Shown: positions 1 to 7,886, counted from the first letter of the stretch. The stretch: DNA of 64,000 nt from Actinophytocola sp963727495 (GCA_963727495.1 CAVSGQ010000009.1:372001-436000); one strand, 5' to 3'. The notes: generated by a model from the letters alone, not told the origin. Numbers and translations: made by a program.

Positions 1-146
1 CACTGGAGGTCCGCGGCGGAGGCGTGCAGCGCGGGCGCCAGGGTCGGCAGCGCCACGCTGAGGATGGTCGCGGGGAGCGCGACCGCGAGCACCGCGAGGC
101 TGAGGGCGCCGAGCGCCCACCACCTGCGCGTCCCGGGAGCAGACAT
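1..146 (-). CDS. MFS transporter, N-terminal fragment (DHA2-like), cut by window edge
   Basis: Only the first 48 codons lie in the window; the gene runs leftwards off the edge. It starts at ATG (144-146, complement) and encodes a short basic N-terminus (MSAPGTRRWWALGALS) followed by a hydrophobic segment with the PATILSVALPTLAPAL pattern typical of helix 1 in 14-helix drug-efflux MFS proteins. The upstream side carries a 26-bp palindrome, so expression is probably controlled by a TetR- or MarR-type repressor. No such regulator is adjacent on the right, so it may lie to the left. The substrate cannot be inferred. Confidence 0.75.
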   Translation of the reverse strand, partial: MSAPGTRRWWALGALSLAVLAVALPATILSVALPTLAPALHASAADLQ

Positions 147-196
147 GACAGCGAACCTCATTTCGTAGTGGACTACGAAATGAAAGTACGCTGTCA
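146..196. promoter_or_regulatory. Nested palindromic operator upstream of MFS gene
   Basis: Arms TCATTTCGTAGT (158-169) and ACTACGAAATGA (172-183) form a perfect 12-bp inverted repeat around a GG spacer. An outer repeat, TGACAGCG (146-153) and CGCTGTCA (189-196), has almost the same centre. The site touches the start codon of the leftward MFS gene. Size and symmetry are those of TetR-family operators. This is inferred from symmetry only. Confidence 0.7.
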
Positions 197-222
197 GTTT
201 GAAGTTGACTAGTGCGAGCTTC

Positions 223-393
223 TTACTCGGCCCGGTGGCGGCGCCTGCCGCCGGAACGCGGCTGGTCGGTCGACGTGGCACGGGCCTCGGGCTCGGGGGT
301 CTGCGCGGCCGGTGCCGCGGGCTCGGCATGCTGGGCCATCTCGCGCAGCAACTGGTCGAAGATCGGCGTCGACATCACGTTCTCGCGTGCCAT
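223..393 (-). CDS. Small conserved-looking protein, 56 aa
   Basis: The ATG at 391-393 (complement) is preceded at good spacing by AAGGAGG (complement of 400-406), an excellent ribosome binding site, which is the main reason to call it. The protein starts MARENVMSTPIFDQLLREMA, a short amphipathic helix, then a Pro/Ala-rich linker and an Arg-rich end (RSGGRRRHRAE). It has no signal peptide or membrane segment. Function unknown. The basic tail could bind nucleic acid or an acidic partner, but that is a guess. Confidence 0.7.
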   Translation of the reverse strand: MARENVMSTPIFDQLLREMAQHAEPAAPAAQTPEPEARATSTDQPRSGGRRRHRAE

Positions 394-575
394 CCGCGCC
401 CTCCTTAACGCCAGGACTCCCGGAACCGGACGGTAGCGCCCGAACCGGTTCAGACTGCCAAACCCGGGCCGACACGATCGAGGGAACTCCGCGCCCGGGT
501 AGGACATACTGCGCGTAAGGCCCGATCCGGGACCGGGGTAGGCGGCACGTCATCGACTGGGTGAGGATGGGGCCC

Positions 576-1409
576 ATGACCGCGAATCTGGAAGACCTGG
601 TCTCGCTCAAGGTCGACATCGCCGACCGGGTGGCCGAGGTGACCCTGCTCGGCCCGGGCAAGGGCAACGCGATGGGCCCGGACTTCTGGCGGGAGCTGCC
701 GGTGGTGTTCGGCGAGCTGGACGCCGACCCCGGGGTGCACTCTGTCGTGCTCACCGGAAGCGGCGCCAACTTCTCCTACGGGCTGGACCTGCCGGCGATG
801 ATGCCGACCTGGGGTGAGCTGCTCGGCGGCAACGCGCTCGCGGCGCCCCGCACGAAGTTCCTCGGCGAGGTGCGCACCCTGCAGAAGGCGGTCACCGCCG
901 TCGCCGCGTGCCGCAAGCCGGTGATCGCGGCGGTCAGCGGCTGGTGCGTCGGCGGCGGGGTGGACGTGATCGCGGCCGCGGACGTCCGGCTGGCGAGCGA
1001 GGACGCGAAGTTCAGCGTGCGCGAGGTGAAGGTCGCGATCGTCGCGGACCTGGGCAGCCTGCAGCGTCTGGCCGGCATCATCGGCGAGGGCCACCTGCGC
1101 GAGCTCGCCTACACCGGCCGGGACGTCGACGCCGCGCGGGCGCTGCGGATCGGGCTGGTCAACGACGTGTACCCCGACCAGGACGCGGTGCTGGCCGCCG
1201 CGCGGGAGCTGGCCGCGGAGATCGCCGCCAACCCGCCGCTCGTCGTGCAGGGCGTCAAGGACGTGCTCGACCAGCACCGCGAGCACCAGGTGGCGGACGG
1301 TCTGCGGTACGTGGCGGCGTGGAACGCGGCGTTCCTGCCCAGCGAGGACCTCGGCGAGGCCGCGCAGGCATTCCTGGAGCGGCGTGCTCCGAAGTTCCAC
1401 GGCAAGTGA
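576..1409 (+). CDS. Enoyl-CoA hydratase/isomerase family, dienoyl-CoA isomerase-like
   Basis: Crotonase-fold protein of 277 aa from ATG 576, which has GAGGA eight bases upstream; an in-frame GTG at 561 is less likely. The oxyanion-hole segments GSGANFSYGLDL and SGWCVGGGVDVIAAADVRL are clear. The stretch REVKVAIVADLGSLQRL keeps Glu and Asp eight residues apart, as in mammalian delta3,5-delta2,4-dienoyl-CoA isomerase (ECH1), and an Asp also follows CVGGG. By family knowledge it should move double bonds in unsaturated acyl-CoAs during beta-oxidation rather than act only as a hydratase. The acyl-CoA synthetase gene follows after 12 bp, so the two probably form an operon for activating and degrading an unusual fatty acid. 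The substrate is not deducible. Confidence 0.88.
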   Translation: MTANLEDLVSLKVDIADRVAEVTLLGPGKGNAMGPDFWRELPVVFGELDADPGVHSVVLTGSGANFSYGLDLPAMMPTWGELLGGNALAAPRTKFLGEVRTLQKAVTAVAACRKPVIAAVSGWCVGGGVDVIAAADVRLASEDAKFSVREVKVAIVADLGSLQRLAGIIGEGHLRELAYTGRDVDAARALRIGLVNDVYPDQDAVLAAARELAAEIAANPPLVVQGVKDVLDQHREHQVADGLRYVAAWNAAFLPSEDLGEAAQAFLERRAPKFHGK

Positions 1410-1421
1410 GGAGATGTACGG

Positions 1422-3128
1422 GTGAGCAGCGCGACCGAGACGTTCCGGGCGGCACGGGACTTCCTTCTCGAACACCGGGAGGACTACCACCGGGCGAGCG
1501 CGGAGTTCGACTGGCCGGACCTGACCGAGTTCAACTGGGCGCTGGACTGGTTCGACGTGGTGGCGGCCGCCGAGCCGACCGCGTCCCGGCTCGCGCTGTG
1601 GATCGTCGAGGAGGACGGCTCGGAGGAGAAGTGGACCTTCGCCGACCTGTCCCGGCAGTCGAGCCAGGTGGCGAACTGGCTGCGTGCCAACGGCGTCCGG
1701 CGCGGTGACCGGCTCATCCTCATGCTGGGCAACCAGAGCGAGCTGTGGCGGACGATCCTGGCGGCGATGAAGCTGGGCGCCGTGCTGATCCCCGCCTCGA
1801 CGCTGCTGGGCGCGGCGGACCTGCGCGACCGGGTCGACCGGGGCCGCGCCGCGCACGTCGTCGTTCGGGACGTGGACGCGCCGAAGTTCGCCGACGTGCC
1901 CGGCGACTACACCCGGATCGCGGTCGGCGAGCCGGTGGACGGCTGGTTGGACTTCGCCGACTCGGCGGGCGCGCCGGCCGACTTCACGCCGGACGGCACC
2001 ACGTCCGCGGACGACACGCTGCTGCTGTACTTCACCTCCGGTACCACCGCCAAGCCCAAGCTCGTGCAGCACACCCACGTGTCCTACCCGGTGGGCCACC
2101 TGTCCACCATGTACTGGATCGGCCTGGAGCCGGGCGACGTGCACCTCAACATCTCCTCGCCGGGCTGGGCCAAGCACGCGTGGAGCAACGTGTTCGCGCC
2201 GTGGAACGCCGAGGCGACGGTGTTCATCCACAACTACGCGCGCTTCGACGCGGGCGCCCTGATGTCCCAGATGGACCGTTGCGGGGTGACGTCGTTCTGC
2301 GCGCCGCCGACGGTGTGGCGGATGCTGATCCAGGCCGACCTGACCCAGCTGTCCACGCCGCCGGTCAAGGTCGTCGGCGCCGGCGAGCCGCTCAACCCCG
2401 AGGTGATCGAGCAGGTCTCGAAGGCCTGGAACGTCACCATCCGGGACGGCTTCGGGCAGACCGAGACCTCGGTGCAGGTCGCGAACACGCCGGGCCAGCC
2501 GGTGAAGCCGGGCTCGATGGGACGCGCGCTGCCGGGCTTCGGCATCGCGCTGGTCGACGTGACCGGCGTGCCGAGCGACGAGGGGGAGATCTGCATCGAC
2601 CTGTCCCGGCGCCCGGTCGGGCTGATGGTCGGCTACGCGGACGACGACGAGCGCACCGGCGAGGCGATGCGCGACGGCTTCTACCACACCGGCGACGTGG
2701 GCTCCCGCGACGCGGACGGCTACATCACCTACGTCGGCCGGGCCGACGACGTGTTCAAGGCCTCGGACTACCGGATCTCGCCGTTCGAGCTGGAGAGCGT
2801 GCTGATCGAGCACGAGGCGGTGGCCGAGGCCGCGGTCGTGCCCTCGCCGGACCCGATCCGCCTCGCGGTGCCCAAGGCGTACGTGGTGCTGGCGGCCGGC
2901 CACGAGCCGAACGCGGACACCGCCCGGTCCATCCTGGCCTTCGCCCGCGAGCACCTCGCGCCGTACAAGCGCATCCGCAGGCTGGAGTTCGGCGAGCTGC
3001 CGAAGACCATCTCCGGCAAGATCCGCCGCGTCGAGCTGCGCGGACGCGAGCACGAGCTGCACGGCGACCCGTCCGCGGCGGCGCCCGGCGAGTACCGCGA
3101 CGAGGACTTCCCCGACCTCAAGTCCTGA
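1422..3128 (+). CDS. Acyl-CoA synthetase (AMP-forming), medium-chain-like
   Basis: Member of the ANL adenylating superfamily, 568 aa, starting at GTG 1422 with GAGGAG at 1408-1413. It should activate a carboxylic acid with ATP to an acyl-adenylate and then to acyl-CoA. Visible core motifs are the P-loop YFTSGTTAKPKLVQHTH (about residue 205), GFGQTET (about 345), YHTGDVGSRDADGY (about 425), the hinge GRADDVFKASDYRISPFELE, and the C-terminal Lys in KTISGKIRR (about 535). Layout resembles the AcsM/medium-chain group, which takes medium or aromatic acids. Coupled to the upstream isomerase-like crotonase. Confidence 0.9.
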   Translation: MSSATETFRAARDFLLEHREDYHRASAEFDWPDLTEFNWALDWFDVVAAAEPTASRLALWIVEEDGSEEKWTFADLSRQSSQVANWLRANGVRRGDRLILMLGNQSELWRTILAAMKLGAVLIPASTLLGAADLRDRVDRGRAAHVVVRDVDAPKFADVPGDYTRIAVGEPVDGWLDFADSAGAPADFTPDGTTSADDTLLLYFTSGTTAKPKLVQHTHVSYPVGHLSTMYWIGLEPGDVHLNISSPGWAKHAWSNVFAPWNAEATVFIHNYARFDAGALMSQMDRCGVTSFCAPPTVWRMLIQADLTQLSTPPVKVVGAGEPLNPEVIEQVSKAWNVTIRDGFGQTETSVQVANTPGQPVKPGSMGRALPGFGIALVDVTGVPSDEGEICIDLSRRPVGLMVGYADDDERTGEAMRDGFYHTGDVGSRDADGYITYVGRADDVFKASDYRISPFELESVLIEHEAVAEAAVVPSPDPIRLAVPKAYVVLAAGHEPNADTARSILAFAREHLAPYKRIRRLEFGELPKTISGKIRRVELRGREHELHGDPSAAAPGEYRDEDFPDLKS

Positions 3129-3131
3129 CCC

Positions 3132-3210
3132 ACCCGCGAGTCCAACACACCGGACGTGCGAGTCCAACGCTCCGGATGTTGAACTCGCGGGTCTCGGGCG
3201 TTGGACTCGC
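3132..3210. repeat. Interleaved inverted repeats of a GCGAGTCCAAC element
   Basis: Four copies of one short element: two forward (ACCCGCGAGTCCAAC at 3132-3146 and GCGAGTCCAACGC at 3158-3170) and two reversed (GTTGAACTCGCGGGT at 3178-3192 and GCGTTGGACTCGC at 3198-3210). Copy 1 pairs with copy 3 (one mismatch) and copy 2 pairs perfectly with copy 4, so the stems are interleaved and compete. It begins just after the synthetase stop codon and may act as a terminator or be a REP-like genomic repeat. There is no T-tract. Confidence 0.7.
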
Positions 3211-3255
3211 GAGTCGAGTGGGGCTCGACACTGGTCCTTAGCTATGTGAACTACT

Positions 3256-3274
3256 TTGGGTTAGCCTTGCTAAG
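3256..3274. promoter_or_regulatory. Possible DtxR/IdeR-type iron box upstream of MFS gene
   Basis: TTGGGTTAGCCTTGCTAAG agrees at 12 of 19 positions with the DtxR/IdeR consensus TTAGGTTAGGCTAACCTAA and contains the dyad TTAGC-CTT-GCTAA. It ends 22 bases before the start of the MFS exporter, a suitable operator place. If real, the exporter would be iron-repressed and could export a siderophore. The match is partial. Confidence 0.33.
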
Positions 3275-3296
3275 GAACCTGTCGAAGGGGGCTGTC

Positions 3297-5036
3297 GTGT
3301 CGCGGCTGCGATCACTCGAGGAGCTCGGTCCGCACTACAAGTGGATCGCGCTGTCCAACACCACCCTCGGCATGCTGATCGCCACGATCAACTCCTCGAT
3401 CGTGCTCATCGCGCTGCCCGACGTGTTCAAGGGCATCGGGATCAACCCGCTCGACCCGGGCAACACCAGCTACCTGCTGTGGATGATCATGGGCTTCCTG
3501 ATCGTCACCGCGGTGCTCGTGGTGAGCTTCGGCCGGCTGGGGGACATGTACGGCCGCGCGCGGATGTACAACCTCGGCTTCCTGATCTTCACGATCTCGT
3601 CCGTCCTGCTCGCGGTCACCTGGATGAGCGGGGACGCCGCGGCGCTGTGGCTGATCGGCTGGCGGGTGGTCCAGGGTGTCGGCGGCGCGTTCCTGATGGC
3701 CAACTCCAGCGCCATCCTCACCGACGCGTTCCCGACCAACCAGCGTGGCCTCGCGCTCGGCATCAACGGCGTGGCGGCGATCGCCGGGTCGTTCCTCGGG
3801 CTCGTGGTCGGCGGCGTGCTCGCGCCGATCAACTGGCACTGGGTGTTCCTCGTGTCGGTGCCCTTCGGCGTGATCGGCACGATCTGGGCCTACCTCAAGC
3901 TGCACGACACCTCGCCGCGCCACCACGCGCGGATGGACTGGGCCGGCAACGTCACCTTCGCGATCGGGCTGGTCGCCGTCATGGTCGCGATCACCTACGG
4001 CCTGCAGCCCTACGGCGGCCACTCGATGGGCTGGACCAACCCGTGGGTGCTCGGCGCGCTGCTCGGCGGGATCCTCGTGCTCGTGGGGTTCGGCCTGATC
4101 GAGACGCGCGTGGCCAACCCGCTGTTCAACCTGGCGCTGTTCCGCATCCGCGTCTACAGCCTGGGCAACGTGGCCAACCTGATGGCCTCGCTCGGCCGCG
4201 GCGGCCTGCAGTTCATCCTGATCATCTGGTTACAGGGCATCTGGCTGCCCCAGCACGGCTACAGCTACGAGGAGACCCCGCTGTGGGCCGGCATCTACAT
4301 GCTGCCGATGACCCTCGGGTTCCTGATCTCCGCGCCGCTGTCCGGGATGCTCTCCGACCGCCGCGGCGCGTGGTTCTTCACCACCGGGGGCATGATCGTC
4401 ACCGCGGCGACGTTCTTCGCGCTGACCATCCTGCCGGTGGACTTCTCCTACCCGGTCTTCGCGATCCTGCTGGTGGTCAACGGCATCGGGATGGGCATGT
4501 TCACCGCGCCGAACCGGGCCGAGGTGATGAGCAGCCTGCCGGGCAACGCGCGCGGCGCCGGCGCCGGGATGACCGCCACCTTCCAGAACTCGGCCATGGT
4601 GCTGTCGATCGGCATCTTCTTCAGCCTGATCATCGCCGGCCTGAGCACCTCGCTGCCCGCGACGCTGAGCGGCGGCCTGCAGGCCCACGGCGTGCCGGCG
4701 GCCGAGGCTCAGCAGATCGGGCACCTGCCCGCGGTGGGCGTGCTGTTCGCGGCCTTCCTCGGCTACAACCCGGTCCAGCACCTGCTCGGCGGCGTGGTCG
4801 GCCAGCTTCCGCCCGACCAGGCGAGCTTCCTGACCGGGCAGAGCTTCTTCCCGAGCCTGATCACCCAGCCGTTCTCCGACGGCCTGCACGTGGCGTTCTG
4901 GTTCGCGATCGTGGCGAGCCTGGTGGCCGCCGCGGCGTCGTGGTTCGGCAGGCCGCGCGCCAAGGACGCGCTCGTCGCCCCGCCGGTGCTCGACGGCGCG
5001 GTGGAGACCGCCGGGGTCCGCGGCGCCGGCTCCTGA
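3297..5036 (+). CDS. MFS transporter, DHA2/14-helix family
   Basis: Integral membrane exporter of 579 aa. GTG 3297 is chosen because GAAGGGG precedes it by a few bases; longer in-frame starts would run into the repeat block at 3132-3210. It has motif A between helices 2 and 3 (GRLGDMYGRARMYN), the antiporter motif region near AAIAGSFLGLVVGGVLAP, and about 14 hydrophobic segments, with a longer loop near residues 450-515 before the last helices. Proton-driven export of a small molecule is the family role. A partial iron box upstream suggests siderophore export, but no siderophore biosynthesis genes are in the window. Confidence 0.87.
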   Translation: MSRLRSLEELGPHYKWIALSNTTLGMLIATINSSIVLIALPDVFKGIGINPLDPGNTSYLLWMIMGFLIVTAVLVVSFGRLGDMYGRARMYNLGFLIFTISSVLLAVTWMSGDAAALWLIGWRVVQGVGGAFLMANSSAILTDAFPTNQRGLALGINGVAAIAGSFLGLVVGGVLAPINWHWVFLVSVPFGVIGTIWAYLKLHDTSPRHHARMDWAGNVTFAIGLVAVMVAITYGLQPYGGHSMGWTNPWVLGALLGGILVLVGFGLIETRVANPLFNLALFRIRVYSLGNVANLMASLGRGGLQFILIIWLQGIWLPQHGYSYEETPLWAGIYMLPMTLGFLISAPLSGMLSDRRGAWFFTTGGMIVTAATFFALTILPVDFSYPVFAILLVVNGIGMGMFTAPNRAEVMSSLPGNARGAGAGMTATFQNSAMVLSIGIFFSLIIAGLSTSLPATLSGGLQAHGVPAAEAQQIGHLPAVGVLFAAFLGYNPVQHLLGGVVGQLPPDQASFLTGQSFFPSLITQPFSDGLHVAFWFAIVASLVAAAASWFGRPRAKDALVAPPVLDGAVETAGVRGAGS

Positions 5037-5184
5037 GGCAACGCCGCGCCGTCCACGGTCCGTGACGCGCAACCCCCGACCGGCCCAACACGTTCGCTCG
5101 ACAGGCTGACGCTGCGCGGGAGGCGTATCCGACACCGTCCGGACCGCGATGAACGGGGCGGAACCCGGCGACAGGGAGCCCCGC

Positions 5185-5919
5185 ATGGCCTCAAGGCAGT
5201 CGGTACTGACGGTGACGGACGTCCCGCACCGGGACGACCGGCACGGCCCGCCGCACCGCGCGATCCTGCGCGCGCTGGCGCCGCTGGACGGGTTACGCCT
5301 GCTCGACGTCGGCTGCGGGGTCGGCCTCCTGCTGCGGTCCGCCGAGCGCCGCGGCGCGCTCGTGGCGGGCGTGGACACCGCCGCCGAGCGGCTGGAGATC
5401 GCCCGCTGGGCGGTGCCGGACGCGGACCTGCGGGAAGCCGGCTCCGGGGCGCTGCCGTTCGGCGACGACTCCTTCGACGTGGTGGTCGCGGCGGGCGGCG
5501 CCGCGGACCTGGCCGAGCTGGTGCGGGTCGCCCGGCCGGGCGGGCGGGTCGCCGTCGGCCGGTGGGTGCACCCGGCCGGGTGCTGGGCGCGGACGCTCGG
5601 TGAGCGGCTGCGCCGGCTGACCGGCGGCGCGGTCGCGCCCGACACCGGACCCGGCGCGGGGCCGGGGGCCGGGCTGCGTTCGGCCGGCCTCGGGGTCGTG
5701 GTGAGCGGCGAGGTGGGCTGTCCGGCAAAGTACCCGAGCCTCGCCGCGACCTGGGCCGCGCTGCTGGGCGGCGAGGACCTGGTGCGGGCGATCGGGGTCG
5801 CCGGCGAGCGGGCGGTGCACGACGCGTTCCTCGCCGCGGTCGAGCCCGCGATCGGTGCCGGCGGCACGATCGCGCTGGTCACGGTGTTCCGCTACGCCGT
5901 CGCCGAGGTGCCCGGATGA
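5185..5919 (+). CDS. SAM-dependent methyltransferase, class I
   Basis: About 244 aa from ATG 5185 (AGGGAG upstream); an in-frame ATG at 5149 is possible. The Rossmann glycine motif LLDVGCGVGLLL, an acidic residue at the end of strand 2 (GVDTAAERL), the ALPFGDDSFDVVVA motif IV region and LVRVARPGGRVAVG motif VI mark a small-molecule or ubiquinone-type methyltransferase. The second half is Gly/Pro/Ala-rich and less conserved. The substrate is unknown. The gene stands alone between an exporter and a short gene, with 148 bp of featureless sequence before it. Confidence 0.8.
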   Translation: MASRQSVLTVTDVPHRDDRHGPPHRAILRALAPLDGLRLLDVGCGVGLLLRSAERRGALVAGVDTAAERLEIARWAVPDADLREAGSGALPFGDDSFDVVVAAGGAADLAELVRVARPGGRVAVGRWVHPAGCWARTLGERLRRLTGGAVAPDTGPGAGPGAGLRSAGLGVVVSGEVGCPAKYPSLAATWAALLGGEDLVRAIGVAGERAVHDAFLAAVEPAIGAGGTIALVTVFRYAVAEVPG

Positions 5920-6049
5920 CGCCGTGTGACCTCCCGGTAAACGACTGTTTCCGCCGTGGCACAAGGGTTAACGTCGCCGATCCGGCTGCCGACAGCAAGG
6001 ACGAGTGACCGACTCGACCCCGACCCCTACCCCGATCCGGTGAGACGAG

Positions 6050-6235
6050 ATGAGCAGCCAGGACCTGCCGACCACGCCCTGCAGCGTCGTGTGGAGCCGC
6101 GGACACGCCTACGTCCGCGAGGGCGCGCTCGGCCGGGTGCGCTGGGTGGGGGTCGACGACCGGGGGCGGCCGCAGTCGCTCACCGACGCCGACCTGCGCC
6201 GCCGCGGCTGGACGCTCACCCGGCAGCCGTCGTAG
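6050..6235 (+). CDS. Small hypothetical protein, 61 aa
   Basis: Short coding region with a sensible composition (MSSQDLPTTPCSVVWSRGHA...) and Trp/Arg-rich beta-like segments (GRVRWVGVDDRGRPQSL, LRRRGWTLTR). The ribosome site is weak (GAGACGAG just upstream). It sits 30 bp before the CDP-alcohol phosphatidyltransferase gene and may be cotranscribed. No signal peptide, no recognised domain; function unknown. Confidence 0.5.
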   Translation: MSSQDLPTTPCSVVWSRGHAYVREGALGRVRWVGVDDRGRPQSLTDADLRRRGWTLTRQPS

Positions 6236-6265
6236 CCGCCCGCGCGCGCATATACGCTCGTCGGC

Positions 6266-6892
6266 ATGGTGGACAGCGCACGGCCGGCTCCGGACGTCGA
6301 GGAGCTGCCCGACCGGCTGCTGACCATCCCGAACCTGCTCAGCATCGTCCGGCTGGCCGGGGTGCCGGTGTTCCTGTGGCTGCTGCTCGGCCCGGAGGCG
6401 GACGGCTGGGCCCTGCTCATCCTGGTGTTCAGCGGCGTCTCCGACTGGGCGGACGGCAAGATCGCCCGCTGGCTCGACCAGACCAGCCGGCTGGGCGCCA
6501 TGCTGGACCCGGCCGCCGACCGGCTCTACACGCTCGCCACCGCGGTGGCGTTCGTGGTCCGCGGCATCGTGCCCTGGTGGCTCGCGGCCGTGCTGGTCCT
6601 GCGTGACGTGGTCGTCGGCGCCTGCATCTGGCTGCTCCGACGCGCCGGGTTCGCCCCGCCGGAGGTCACCTACATCGGCAAGGCCGCCACGTTCAGCCTG
6701 ATGTACGCGATGCCGTTGATGCTGCTCGCCCAGGGCGGGTCCGCGGCCGCCACGATCGCCCGCCCGTTCGCCTACGCGTTCACCGTCTGGGGCGCCGCGC
6801 TGTTCCTCTGGTCGGGCGTGCTCTACCTGGTGCAGACCCGCGCGGCGCTGCGTTCCCCGGCGCGGTCGTCGGCCCGCCCGGCGCCCCTCTAG
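6266..6892 (+). CDS. CDP-alcohol phosphatidyltransferase (PgsA2/ClsA-like)
   Basis: Membrane enzyme of 208 aa. It carries the complete CDP-alcohol phosphotransferase signature in SDWADGKIARWLD followed by LGAMLDPAADRL, that is D-x2-D-G-x2-A-R-x8-G-x3-D-x3-D at about residues 62-90, with several hydrophobic helices around it. It transfers a phosphatidyl group from CDP-diacylglycerol to an alcohol such as glycerol-3-phosphate or phosphatidylglycerol. The place next to gcvH-garA matches Rv1822 (pgsA2) of M. tuberculosis. Whether it makes phosphatidylglycerol phosphate or cardiolipin cannot be decided from sequence. Confidence 0.88.
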   Translation: MVDSARPAPDVEELPDRLLTIPNLLSIVRLAGVPVFLWLLLGPEADGWALLILVFSGVSDWADGKIARWLDQTSRLGAMLDPAADRLYTLATAVAFVVRGIVPWWLAAVLVLRDVVVGACIWLLRRAGFAPPEVTYIGKAATFSLMYAMPLMLLAQGGSAAATIARPFAYAFTVWGAALFLWSGVLYLVQTRAALRSPARSSARPAPL

Positions 6893-6945
6893 GATTTCGC
6901 CGGACACATCGCAGGAGACATCGAACAGAGCGTGAGGACGGACCC

Positions 6946-7329
6946 GTGACGCCGGAGGAGCTCAAGTACACCGAGGAGCACGAGTGGCTGGCCGGCAAGG
7001 CCGCGAACACCGTGCGGGTCGGCATCACCGACTACGCCCAGCAGCAGCTCGGTGACGTCGTCTTCGTCGAGCTGCCGGAGGTCGGCGCGACCGTCGGCGC
7101 CGGGGACCCGGTGGGCGAGGTCGAGTCCACCAAGAGCGTGTCGGAGATCTTCGCGCCGGTCGCGGGCGAGGTCACGGCCGTCAACTCGGCCCTGGACGGC
7201 CAGCCCGAGCTGATCAACAGCGACCCCTACGGGGAGGGCTGGATCATCGAGCTGTCGGTCACCGAACCCGACGCCCTTGACGCCTTGCTGGACGCGGCGG
7301 CATACAAGGAGCTGACCGAGAAGGACTGA
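6946..7329 (+). CDS. gcvH: Glycine cleavage system H protein
   Basis: Full-length lipoyl carrier of 127 aa from GTG 6946 with GAGGA nine bases before it. The lipoylated lysine is K63 in EVESTKSVSEIFAPV, and the N-terminal HEW and the GDVVFVELPEVG segment are typical. It shuttles the aminomethyl group between GcvP and GcvT and passes electrons to lipoamide dehydrogenase. It heads the gcvH-garA-ftsR block, the same order as Rv1826-Rv1828. gcvP lies 3 kb downstream under its own glycine riboswitch and gcvT is not in the window, so H and P are regulated separately. Confidence 0.96.
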   Translation: MTPEELKYTEEHEWLAGKAANTVRVGITDYAQQQLGDVVFVELPEVGATVGAGDPVGEVESTKSVSEIFAPVAGEVTAVNSALDGQPELINSDPYGEGWIIELSVTEPDALDALLDAAAYKELTEKD

Positions 7330-7423
7330 CCTGCTGGCGCGGGGGGCCGGGTCACCGGACCGCTGATCGCGCACGGTAGGTTCTACGGACAGAGAAGTCA
7401 GCACCAGCAGGAGGAGAGCTCAG

Positions 7424-7871
7424 GTGAGCACCAACGACGGGCCCGGCGTCCCGCCGGAGCAGTCTCCGGAGCGGACTTCCGTCTTCCGGGCCGACTTCCT
7501 CGCCGAGGAGGGCACCGAGACCCCGGCGCGCGGAATCGTCCGTCGCCGGCGTGGACGCCCTTCCGGCCGGCTCGGCCCTGCTGGTGGTCAAGCGCGGGCC
7601 CAACGCGGGCTCCCGCTTCCTGCTCGACCGGGACACCACCAGCGCGGGACGGCACCCGGACAGCGACATCTTCCTCGACGACGTCACGGTCTCCCGCCGG
7701 CACGCGGAGTTCCGGCGCGAGGGCGGCGAGTTCGTGGTGATCGACGTCGGCAGCCTGAACGGCACCTACGTCAATCGGGAGCCGGTCGACCAGGCCGTGC
7801 TCGCCGGCGGTGACGAGGTGCAGATCGGCAAGTTCCGCCTGGTCTTCCTCACCGGCCCCCACGCCTCCTAG
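7424..7871 (+). CDS. garA: FHA-domain metabolic regulator GarA/OdhI, interrupted by a frameshift
   Basis: Codons 7424-7531 give the N-terminal phosphoswitch (PERTSVFRADFLAEEGTETPAR). The FHA domain continues one base further in another frame from about 7533 (SSVAGVDALPAGSALLVVKR ... GRHPDSDIFLDDVTVSRRHAEF ... GSLNGTYVNREPV ... LVFLTGP). The halves together match GarA/OdhI, which inhibits 2-oxoglutarate dehydrogenase and adjusts glutamate metabolism until phosphorylated on its N-terminal Thr. One extra base in CGCGCGGAA, or two missing, explains the break. A GTG at 7551 could start an FHA-only product without the switch. The motif reads ERTSVF where GarA has ETTSVF, so only one Thr remains. 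Sequencing error is likely. Confidence 0.88.
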
Positions 7872-7886
7872 TCCGGCGGGATCGGT

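Noticed and set aside
450..3167. Very long open frame on the complement opposite the crotonase and synthetase genes
   Set aside because: It mirrors real genes on the other strand, has Arg/His/Val-biased composition and no motif; a usual by-product of very high GC.
3201..3296. Upstream extension of the first MFS gene from TTG 3201
   Set aside because: The extension translates the inverted repeat and promoter region and lacks a ribosome site; GTG 3297 has one.
7520..7560. Programmed ribosomal frameshift in garA
   Set aside because: No slippery heptamer or downstream pseudoknot is visible, and three other genes show the same kind of break.
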